Notes under the pieces: model-generated
Database searches by the model: none
The model's input: only the letters and a program-made list of their open reading frames with translations
What the model was told of the DNA's origin: nothing
NCBI GenBank assembly: GCA_937899055.1
Contig: CALBPX010000104.1
Span: 1 to 17,474 of the forward strand
Direction of reading: 5' to 3'
Origin: an uncultured Bacteroidales bacterium
GTDB lineage: Bacteria > Bacteroidota > Bacteroidia > Bacteroidales > UBA932
Length of the DNA stretch: 17,474 nt
Part shown: piece after piece, positions 1 through 6,048 of the stretch
Layout of the letters: every line of letters starts with the position of its first letter
Position numbering within the stretch: position 1 is the first letter of the stretch
Program-made: the position numbers and the translations under genes

Positions 1-95
1 ATCAAAACCTTTAGCCTTTTTATTTCAATTATTTTTCACTTGCGAAACTTGAGTTCAATTATAATACATTGAAATAGTTAATAATATCATACGAA

Positions 96-1124
96 ATGAT
101 TGACGGACACGGAGACGATAAATACAAGTACGGGAACATAAGGCTCAACTTCTCGTCCAACATCTATCCAAGGGCAGACATCAGCCCCCTGAAAGAGTTC
201 CTCAAAGAGCATCTGGATTCCATAAGGTCCTATCCGGAGCCCGATGCCGCATCGTTGGAAGAAGCCATTGCCCGCAAAATCGGCATACCGGCTGAAAACG
301 TTCTTGCAACGGCCGGGGCAACTGAGGCCATATACCTGATAGCCCAGACTTTAAGGTCGTGGCAGACCTTCAATGTGCAGTATCCCGCTTTCAGTGAATA
401 TGAAGATGCCTGCCGCATGTTCATGTATCGTGAGGATTCTCTTGGTAACCTTATGTGGATTTGCAACCCGTGCAACCCCACCGGCGAGGTATTTTCCGCC
501 ACTCACATAAGGGATCTCCTGAACAAGCACCGCTATGTTATTGTGGACCAGTCTTATGAGGGCTACACAAAGGAAAAGCTGATGAGTGCGGCTGAAGGAA
601 TCAGGATTCCCAACGTCATCCACATTCCTTCGCTAACCAAAACAGACGCCATTCCAGGCCTCAGGATTGGCTACATCACGGCCAATACCGGAATAATAAG
701 ACTGTTACGCGGCTATCTGCACCCTTGGAGAATCAGTTCACTGGCAATAGAAGCCGGAAAATTCCTGCTCGAAGGCAGCAGTACCGCGGTGGATAATCTT
801 GACGAATATCTCAGATGCACACAGAGGTTGAGGTTTTCCCTCTCAGCCATAGAAGGAATAGAAGCCAGACCTACCAAGACCAATTTCATACTCTGCCGCC
901 TGAAAAATAGCAAGGCTGCAGACCTGAAAGAATACCTGGCCAGGGAAAAGGGAATACTCATCCGCGATGCCTCCAATTTCAGGGGGCTCTATCCGGGACA
1001 TTTCAGGGTAGCCTCGTCAAATGATGTTGATAACCAGGAACTTATAGAAGGAATTGCCGATTTCCTGCTTACCCGGAACACTGAGGGCACTCAACCGGAG
1101 TCTGGGCAAAAGTCTTCTGAATAA
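96..1124 (+). CDS. cobD: L-threonine-O-3-phosphate decarboxylase (PLP, cobalamin lower pathway)
   Basis: This cytoplasmic fold-type I PLP enzyme decarboxylates L-threonine 3-phosphate to (R)-1-amino-2-propanol phosphate, the linker attached to the corrin ring. The protein has 342 residues, close to the family size. The N-terminal GHGDDKYKYG followed by LNFSSNIYP (residues 17-25) is the usual family opening. CNPCNPTG (123-130) is the aminotransferase substrate/PLP segment, Asp151 is the likely pyridine-nitrogen partner, and SLTKTDAIPGLRIGY (179-193) contains the Schiff-base lysine, Lys182. The start at 96 is supported because the family opening lies at the very N-terminus. It heads a cobalamin operon with cbiB 2 nt downstream. 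Upstream, TTG at 40-42 and TACATTGA at 65-72 form only a poor Bacteroidetes promoter match. Other aminotransferases are possible in principle, but the motifs and neighbours make this call firm. The alternative symbol in the aerobic-pathway nomenclature is cobC. Confidence 0.93.
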   Translation: MIDGHGDDKYKYGNIRLNFSSNIYPRADISPLKEFLKEHLDSIRSYPEPDAASLEEAIARKIGIPAENVLATAGATEAIYLIAQTLRSWQTFNVQYPAFSEYEDACRMFMYREDSLGNLMWICNPCNPTGEVFSATHIRDLLNKHRYVIVDQSYEGYTKEKLMSAAEGIRIPNVIHIPSLTKTDAIPGLRIGYITANTGIIRLLRGYLHPWRISSLAIEAGKFLLEGSSTAVDNLDEYLRCTQRLRFSLSAIEGIEARPTKTNFILCRLKNSKAADLKEYLAREKGILIRDASNFRGLYPGHFRVASSNDVDNQELIEGIADFLLTRNTEGTQPESGQKSSE

Positions 1125-1126
1125 TA

Positions 1127-2158
1127 ATGACTGCCGTGATGTACTGCCTGAGCGTCAACATAAATCTGGAGATACTGATATATTTCATCATCCCGCTGCT
1201 TCTTGGCTGGATGATGGATCTGATGTTTGGAGATCCGGCGGGGCCCGTTCATCCAGTTGTCTGGTTCGGCAAAGCCATAGCCTTCTTTGAAAAACGCCTG
1301 AACAAAGGAAAGCACAAAGTCATCAAGGGAGCCCTGGTTTCCTCAGTTCTGATCTTGGCAACAATTGCCGTTTCCGGAGCCGTCAACCACTTCACAGGTT
1401 TTTATTTCAGATTCATGCATAATCTTGAAAATTGGCATATTATTTACGCAGTTTTAATACGCAGCATCTTTATCTTCATGTTCCTTGCAGGAACAACCCT
1501 TATACGGGAAGTCAGGGAGGTTTTCAAAGCGGTTGACCGCTCTCTGGAAGAAGGAAGACGCCAGGTGGCGCGTATAGTAGGAAGAGAAACCGGCAACTTG
1601 TCTGCCCATGAAATCAGGACGGCTGCCCTGGAAACACTGGCAGAAAACCTCAGCGACGGAGTCATTGCTCCCCTCTTCTGGTATCTTCTGGGAGGACTGC
1701 CTGCAATGGCGGCCTACAAGATGGTAAACACGCTCGATTCCATGATAGGCTACAAGACCGGGCGCTACAAAGATTTCGGAATGGTGGCAGCCAGGATAGA
1801 CGATGCGGCAAACTGGATTCCGGCACGGTTGACGGCATTTCTGATGGTTCTTGCAACAGGAAGGCTGAGCTTGCTCAAGTTTGTTGGAAAGTATGCAAGA
1901 TGCCACGCAAGCCCCAACAGCGGATATCCGGAATCGGCACTGGCAGGAGCTCTGGATTGCAGGTTCGGCGGGTCCCACACCTATTTCGGCGAAGTCATAG
2001 TAAAGCCATATATCGGTGAAAATGAAAGAGAACTCACTACAGACGATATGTACAAAGCGGCAAGGATCAACCGCAAGGCAGAATGCATCATGATTACCCT
2101 TACCGTGGCAGCCGGCTTTGCTCTCAGATTTTTTACTATCTTTATCTCTTGCATTTGA
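1127..2158 (+). CDS. cbiB: Adenosylcobinamide-phosphate synthase CbiB (membrane)
   Basis: This integral membrane enzyme joins aminopropanol phosphate to adenosylcobyric acid, giving adenosylcobinamide phosphate. In the 343-residue protein the first hydrophobic segment (about 13-31) runs into DLMFGDP (31-37) and HPVVWFGK (42-49), the family signature. ETLAENLSDGVIAPLFW (169-185), NTLDSMIGYK (201-210) and RIDDAANWIPARL (223-235) are further hallmark blocks. More membrane helices lie around 68-85, 106-122 and 322-342. The N-terminus is about a dozen residues longer than typical homologues, so an internal start such as Met5 is possible, but the ATG at 1127 sits 2 nt after the preceding stop and fits translational coupling. 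It also goes by cobD in the aerobic-pathway nomenclature. The preceding gene makes its substrate. Confidence 0.95.
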   Translation: MTAVMYCLSVNINLEILIYFIIPLLLGWMMDLMFGDPAGPVHPVVWFGKAIAFFEKRLNKGKHKVIKGALVSSVLILATIAVSGAVNHFTGFYFRFMHNLENWHIIYAVLIRSIFIFMFLAGTTLIREVREVFKAVDRSLEEGRRQVARIVGRETGNLSAHEIRTAALETLAENLSDGVIAPLFWYLLGGLPAMAAYKMVNTLDSMIGYKTGRYKDFGMVAARIDDAANWIPARLTAFLMVLATGRLSLLKFVGKYARCHASPNSGYPESALAGALDCRFGGSHTYFGEVIVKPYIGENERELTTDDMYKAARINRKAECIMITLTVAAGFALRFFTIFISCI

Positions 2159-2176
2159 CCAGTACGATTTTCCATC

Positions 2177-2707
2177 ATGAGAAGAATAATACTCATAACC
2201 GGAGGGCAGCGCAGCGGAAAAAGCGGTTACGCAGAAAAGCTGGCCCTGAGCCTCAGCCCTAATCCAGTTTACATAGCAACCGCACATATCTGGGACGAGG
2301 ACTTCAAACACCGCGTCAAGCTACATCAGGAAAGAAGAGGCCCCCAGTGGACCAACATAGAGGAAGAGAACAACCTTACGGCCTGCAACATAGAAGGCCG
2401 CGTGGCTGTAATTGACTGCGTAACGCTCTGGCTTACAAACCTGATTCAGCCCTATCTTTCCAACGCTGACGGCATAAAAAACCTGGATCAGATAAGGGAT
2501 ATGGCCAAAAAGCAGATAGACATGCTTTCATCCAAAGATGCCACACTTATATTCGTTACCAACGAAATCGGTAGCGGAGGAACCAGCACCAACCCCATGC
2601 AGAGGCGTTTTACAGACCTGCAGGGCTGGGTCAATCAGTATCTGGCCCAAATGGCGGATCAAGTAGTACTTACCGTTGCCGGAATTCCTGTAAAAATCAA
2701 AGGGTAA
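2177..2707 (+). CDS. cobU: Adenosylcobinamide kinase / adenosylcobinamide-phosphate guanylyltransferase
   Basis: This bifunctional cytoplasmic enzyme phosphorylates adenosylcobinamide and then transfers GMP to give adenosylcobinamide-GDP, the activated upper half of cobalamin. At 176 residues it is normal for CobU/CobP. The P-loop GGQRSGKS is at residues 9-16. His50 in KLHQERRGPQW matches the position of the guanylylated histidine known from Salmonella CobU (His46). VTNEIGSGG and the following RRFTDLQGWVNQ are the conserved C-terminal blocks. The TAA stop shares its last base with the ATG of cobT (1-nt overlap at 2707), so the two are probably translationally coupled. It starts 18 nt after cbiB. 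Nothing in the sequence suggests damage. Confidence 0.96.
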   Translation: MRRIILITGGQRSGKSGYAEKLALSLSPNPVYIATAHIWDEDFKHRVKLHQERRGPQWTNIEEENNLTACNIEGRVAVIDCVTLWLTNLIQPYLSNADGIKNLDQIRDMAKKQIDMLSSKDATLIFVTNEIGSGGTSTNPMQRRFTDLQGWVNQYLAQMADQVVLTVAGIPVKIKG

Positions 2708-3768
2708 TGATTGTAGAATTCAACATAAAAAGGCCGGACGAGGCAATCCGGCAGAAAATTTCTGAAAAGATAGATAACCTCAACAAGCCTAAAGGTTCGC
2801 TGGGAATGCTGGAAGATCTGGCATTGCAGGTTTGTCTTGTGCAACAGACTCTTACGCCTAAGCTCAGCCATCCCTGCCACCTGCTCCTGGGCGGAGACCA
2901 CGGCATAGAGAAAGAAGGAGTGAGCCTCTCGCCGCGTCAGGTCACATGGCAGCAGATGATAAACTTCACCAAGGGTGGCGGAGGCGTGAACATGTTCTGC
3001 CGGCAGAGCGGTTTTGACCTCAAGATTGTGGATGTAGGCGTGGATCATGACCTTTCTTCTTACCCCGCCATAAGAGATTGCAAAATTGCCCCCGGAACAG
3101 AGAATTTTCTCTACGGACCGGCCATGACAGAAGTCCAATACATTGAGGCTGTACAAACCGGTTCTGACCTTGTGGATGAATGTATTGACGAAGGCTGCAA
3201 CATCCTCGGCATAGGCGAGATGGGCATAGCAAACACATCGCCGAGCAGCATCTGGATGAGCCTCATGCAAGACATTCCGCTTGAAGACTGCATAGGAGCC
3301 GGCTCGGGCCTGGATGCCAAAGGCATAACTCACAAAAAGGCCGTTCTCAAGAAGGCTGTTGATAATTTTCTGGAAAGCTGCAATGGCACAGACGGCCCCG
3401 AATACCTGGAATATATGATCCGCTACTTTGGAGGTTTTGAGATGGTTACGGCCATTGGGGCCATGCTCAGGGCAGCCGAAAAAGGCATAATGGTAATGGT
3501 TGACGGATTCATAATGACGGCCTGTGCCCTGGCCGCTACCAAGCTCTATCCGCAAAGCCAGAGCTATATGATATTCGGCCACTGTGGCGATGAAAGCGGG
3601 CACAGGGCCATGCTTGAGAAGATGGGAGCCAGGCCCATACTTAACCTCGGCCTTAAGCTCGGCGAAGGTACAGGAGCCCTATGCTCCTACCCTATCATAG
3701 AATCTGCCGTAAGGATGATCAACGAAATGAACAACTTCCAAAATGCAAAAATCACCAAATATTTTTAA
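2707..3768 (+). CDS. cobT: Nicotinate-nucleotide:dimethylbenzimidazole phosphoribosyltransferase
   Basis: This cytoplasmic enzyme transfers phosphoribose from nicotinate mononucleotide to the lower-ligand base, giving the alpha-ribazole 5'-phosphate type nucleotide that CobS uses. The 353-residue length matches the family. Clear blocks are NKPKGSLGMLEDLA (26-39), GGDHGIEKEGVS (62-73), GEMGIANTSPS (170-180), RYFGGFEMVTAIGAML (239-254) and LKLGEGTGA (316-324). Glu320 aligns with the catalytic glutamate of the Salmonella enzyme (Glu317) and Glu171 with the second active-site glutamate. It overlaps cobU by 1 nt and cobS by 26 nt. The sequence does not tell which base is used as lower ligand; dimethylbenzimidazole, adenine or others are possible in this phylum. 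Confidence 0.96.
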   Translation: MIVEFNIKRPDEAIRQKISEKIDNLNKPKGSLGMLEDLALQVCLVQQTLTPKLSHPCHLLLGGDHGIEKEGVSLSPRQVTWQQMINFTKGGGGVNMFCRQSGFDLKIVDVGVDHDLSSYPAIRDCKIAPGTENFLYGPAMTEVQYIEAVQTGSDLVDECIDEGCNILGIGEMGIANTSPSSIWMSLMQDIPLEDCIGAGSGLDAKGITHKKAVLKKAVDNFLESCNGTDGPEYLEYMIRYFGGFEMVTAIGAMLRAAEKGIMVMVDGFIMTACALAATKLYPQSQSYMIFGHCGDESGHRAMLEKMGARPILNLGLKLGEGTGALCSYPIIESAVRMINEMNNFQNAKITKYF

Positions 3769-4549
3769 GCGAATCTGGGCATCGTTCATCTTCCTGACAA
3801 GACTTCCGTTCTGGAGGCTGTATCAGCCGCCCAAGGAAGCCTATACGAGCGTTGTAGAGCATTGGCCGCTGGTTGGCTGGCTGACATCCTGCATAGCTGC
3901 CGCTGCCATTTACCTGATAGCCCCTTACAATCTGGCCATTGCAGTCCTGGCTGCCATAATTCTCAGGATTCTGGCAACAGGGGCACTGCACGAAGACGGT
4001 CTGGCAGACTTCTTTGACGGGTTCGGCGGCGGAACTTCCAGGGAAAAGATTCTTTCAATAATGAAAGACTCCCGCACGGGAACTTACGGAGTGCTGGGCC
4101 TGATCCTCTATTTTCTGACATTGGCGGCCTGCCTTTACACTCTGGCGGAGCTGAGCCCAAAGGTTGCGGCAATTACCGTAATCTTTGCCGACCCTTTTGC
4201 CAAACTGCTTGCCGCCCAAACGGTTATGATAATGCCCTACGCAAGAAAAGAAGAAGAATCCAAGGCTCATAACATATATCGCAGAGCTAAATTCCCGGAA
4301 TATGTGCTGATGCTTCTGGAAGGGCTGATTCCGTACGGAGTATTCATAGCACTTCTCTACAACACCACTCCCCTTTCCTCGGAGCCTTGGCAGATACTTG
4401 TGCTTGCAGCAGTACCGGCTATTTTGTGCGCCCTTCTGAACATGTTCATATACAAAAGGATAAAGGGCTATACCGGAGACTGCAACGGAGCTATGTTCCT
4501 GTTGACTGAACTATCCATATACCTGACCGCTACATTCCTGTTCTTTTGA
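3743..4549 (+). CDS. cobS: Adenosylcobinamide-GDP ribazoletransferase (cobalamin synthase)
   Basis: This integral membrane enzyme joins adenosylcobinamide-GDP with alpha-ribazole (phosphate), the final assembly step. The 268-residue protein shows the defining motif HEDGLADFFDGFGGG at 83-97, which holds the acidic metal-binding residues, followed by MKDSRTGTYG (107-116). A second family motif, GYTGDCNGA, is at 242-250. Multiple hydrophobic helices flank these blocks (about 42-80, 116-136, 141-165, 188-207, 217-236, 252-268). The ATG at 3743 lies inside the end of cobT, a 26-nt overlap. It is the only methionine that keeps the conserved N-terminal segment (FLTRLPFWR at 17-25), so the overlap appears genuine and implies coupled translation. 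Confidence 0.95.
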   Translation: MQKSPNIFKRIWASFIFLTRLPFWRLYQPPKEAYTSVVEHWPLVGWLTSCIAAAAIYLIAPYNLAIAVLAAIILRILATGALHEDGLADFFDGFGGGTSREKILSIMKDSRTGTYGVLGLILYFLTLAACLYTLAELSPKVAAITVIFADPFAKLLAAQTVMIMPYARKEEESKAHNIYRRAKFPEYVLMLLEGLIPYGVFIALLYNTTPLSSEPWQILVLAAVPAILCALLNMFIYKRIKGYTGDCNGAMFLLTELSIYLTATFLFF

Positions 4550-4559
4550 CATTTAACTG

Positions 4560-4590
4560 AACGCAAACAGCAAATATATTAACGCAAACA
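4560..4590 (+). repeat. Short direct repeat upstream of the phosphatase gene
   Basis: The decamer aacgcaaaca occurs at 4560-4569 and again at 4581-4590, 21 bp apart start to start, which is two helical turns. The second copy ends 1 nt before the ATG at 4592. It lies in the only sizeable gap (42 nt) within the first six cobalamin genes. A protein-binding site or translational enhancer is possible, but chance cannot be excluded for a pair this short. Confidence 0.4.
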
Positions 4591-4591
4591 A

Positions 4592-5122
4592 ATGGAAGTA
4601 ATACTTGTAAGGCATACAACTCCCAATGTTCAAAGAGGCACCTGCTACGGCTGGAGCGATGTAGATGTTGCTCCCACATTTGAGGCCGAAGCTGCCGAAA
4701 CCCTCAGGAATCTGCAACAGTATCTGCCTATAGACAAGGCCTTTACATCCCCTCTTCAGAGGGCTGTCAAACTTGCCTCATACTGCGGCTTCAAGGATGC
4801 CGAAAAAGACTCCAGGCTCAAGGAAATGAACATGGGAGAGTGGGAAATGCAGCCCTACGACCAGATTCAGGATCCGGCCCTTGAGGACTGGTACAAAGAC
4901 TATTTGCACCTGCCTGCAACCGGCGGAGAAAGTTTTCCGATGCTCTACGGCCGGGTAGCCGAGTTCCTAAGCCATCTTAAGTTCCAGCCTTACAGGAGAG
5001 TGGCCATATTTGCTCACGCCGGCCCCATAGTCTGTGCAGCAATGTATGCTGGACTTTGCGCAAAGGATAATCCGTTTGCTGTAGCCCCCACATTCGGCGG
5101 CATCCTTAAAATAAACATCTGA
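4592..5122 (+). CDS. cobC: Histidine phosphatase, probable alpha-ribazole-5'-phosphate phosphatase
   Basis: This is a phosphoglycerate-mutase-like histidine phosphatase. Its place in the operon suggests it removes the 5'-phosphate from alpha-ribazole phosphate or adenosylcobalamin phosphate. In the 176-residue protein the N-terminal VRHTTP holds the phospho-accepting His8 next to Arg7. Arg57 in SPLQRA, Glu83 in MGEWE and His142 in FAHAGP complete the usual active-site set. There is no signal peptide, so it is cytoplasmic. It follows cobS after 42 nt, the widest gap in the first six genes, which contains a 10-nt direct repeat. The enzyme class is certain; the substrate rests on context, because this superfamily is often misassigned from sequence alone. 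Confidence 0.85.
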   Translation: MEVILVRHTTPNVQRGTCYGWSDVDVAPTFEAEAAETLRNLQQYLPIDKAFTSPLQRAVKLASYCGFKDAEKDSRLKEMNMGEWEMQPYDQIQDPALEDWYKDYLHLPATGGESFPMLYGRVAEFLSHLKFQPYRRVAIFAHAGPIVCAAMYAGLCAKDNPFAVAPTFGGILKINI

Positions 5123-5150
5123 GAAAGACAAGCAACACATACAAGGTTAT

Positions 5151-6002
5151 ATGAAACAGACAGTTATATTCATCGCAATTCTTGCAATCCTGGTTTCGTG
5201 CAAGAATACGAAAGACACCCAAGACAATGACGGCAAGGCTGCCATACTGATGGTCCACTTCGGAACCTCCCACGACGATACTAGAACTCTCACTATAGAT
5301 GCAATCAATGCCAAAGCCAAGGAAGCTTTTCAAGAATGTGATGTCTTTGAGGCATATACATCGTCTGTAATCATAAAGATACTCAAGAAAAGAGGCATAG
5401 AAAAGAGCAGCCCGCGGGAAATGCTGGAAAAACTCATCGCTGAGGGTTATAAAAATATATATATCCAGCCAACCCATATAATTCCTGGCAAAGAATACAA
5501 GGAACTGGCTTTGGAAGCTCAGCGGGCCAGACAACTGTCTGCCAATATAATACTCGGAGAACCACTGCTTTACAGCATAGAAGACTGCCAGAAAGTAACA
5601 GACATTCTGGGCAGCCGCCATGCTCAGGACTCCCCTTCTGACCATGTGGTTCTGGTAGGGCACGGAACCGAAGATCCGGCAAACGCCCTCTACTGCCAAG
5701 CCGATTACATGTTCCAGTCCGGAGGCTATGAGAACTTCCATGTAGCAACTATAGAAGGCTTCCCCGGCTTTAACGAGGTGCTGGCAATACTCCAGAAAAG
5801 CAAAGCCGGAAAGGTAACCTTGGTTCCTTTCATGTTCGTAGCCGGAGACCATGCCCTGAACGATATCTCAGAAGACTGGAAGAAACAGCTCCAAGGCAAT
5901 GGTTTTCAGGTAGATGTCAAGCTTGAAGGCCTCGGACAAATACCTGAGATTCAAGATCTCTACATACGCCACCTCAAAGAGGCCATTGATATTGCGGAAT
6001 AA
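5151..6002 (+). CDS. cbiK: CbiK-type sirohydrochlorin cobaltochelatase with lipoprotein signal
   Basis: This is a class II chelatase homologue (CbiK family) that would insert cobalt, or another divalent metal, into sirohydrochlorin or a related tetrapyrrole. The 283-residue protein starts with a hydrophobic segment and a lipobox LVSC (14-17), so Cys17 should be lipidated and the domain should lie outside the cytoplasm. The chelatase domain runs from about residue 29 to 280. VHFGTSHDDTR (35-45) is the family opening. QPTHIIPGKEY is at 106-116. GHGTED with His171 and AGDHALND with His234 match the two metal-handling histidines known from Salmonella CbiK (His145 and His207). It starts 28 nt after the phosphatase gene and is the last gene of the operon. 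Cytoplasmic corrin synthesis would not need a lipoprotein, so a salvage, scavenging or metal-delivery role is an alternative (inference). Confidence 0.85.
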   Translation: MKQTVIFIAILAILVSCKNTKDTQDNDGKAAILMVHFGTSHDDTRTLTIDAINAKAKEAFQECDVFEAYTSSVIIKILKKRGIEKSSPREMLEKLIAEGYKNIYIQPTHIIPGKEYKELALEAQRARQLSANIILGEPLLYSIEDCQKVTDILGSRHAQDSPSDHVVLVGHGTEDPANALYCQADYMFQSGGYENFHVATIEGFPGFNEVLAILQKSKAGKVTLVPFMFVAGDHALNDISEDWKKQLQGNGFQVDVKLEGLGQIPEIQDLYIRHLKEAIDIAE

Positions 6003-6024
6003 CGGTTTTTTTTGCGTACCTTTG
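5992..6024 (+). promoter_or_regulatory. Probable Bacteroidetes-type promoter for the 945-residue gene
   Basis: TACCTTTG at 6017-6024 is a perfect match to the Bacteroidetes -7 consensus TAnnTTTG. A TTG core of the -33 element lies at 5992-5994, 22 nt upstream, close to the usual spacing. The spacer contains a run of eight T (6006-6013). Transcription would start near 6030, giving a leader of about 20 nt before the ATG at 6049. The -33 element lies within the last codons of the cbiK-type gene. Confidence 0.55.
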
Positions 6025-6048
6025 AAGGTGCCCTAAAAAACATCAGAT

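Noticed and set aside
1..95. Possible cobalamin riboswitch before the first cobalamin gene
   Set aside because: Only 95 nt are available, AT-rich, without a recognisable B12-box; a riboswitch further upstream cannot be assessed from this window.
1454..2311. Long open frame (285 codons) on the minus strand opposite cbiB and cobU
   Set aside because: It lies antisense to two clearly recognised genes, its translation has no recognisable motif, and it is Cys/Ser-rich as expected of a shadow frame.
2659..3603. Long open frame (314 codons) on the minus strand opposite cobT
   Set aside because: cobT is certain from its motifs on the plus strand; the antisense frame shows no family features.
5106..5852. 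Minus-strand open frame (248 codons) opposite the CbiK-type gene
   Set aside because: A shadow of a confidently identified coding sequence, with no signal or domain of its own.
6003..6048. Rho-independent terminator after the chelatase gene, because of the T8 run
   Set aside because: No GC-rich stem precedes the T-run, which sits inside the spacer of a good promoter match.
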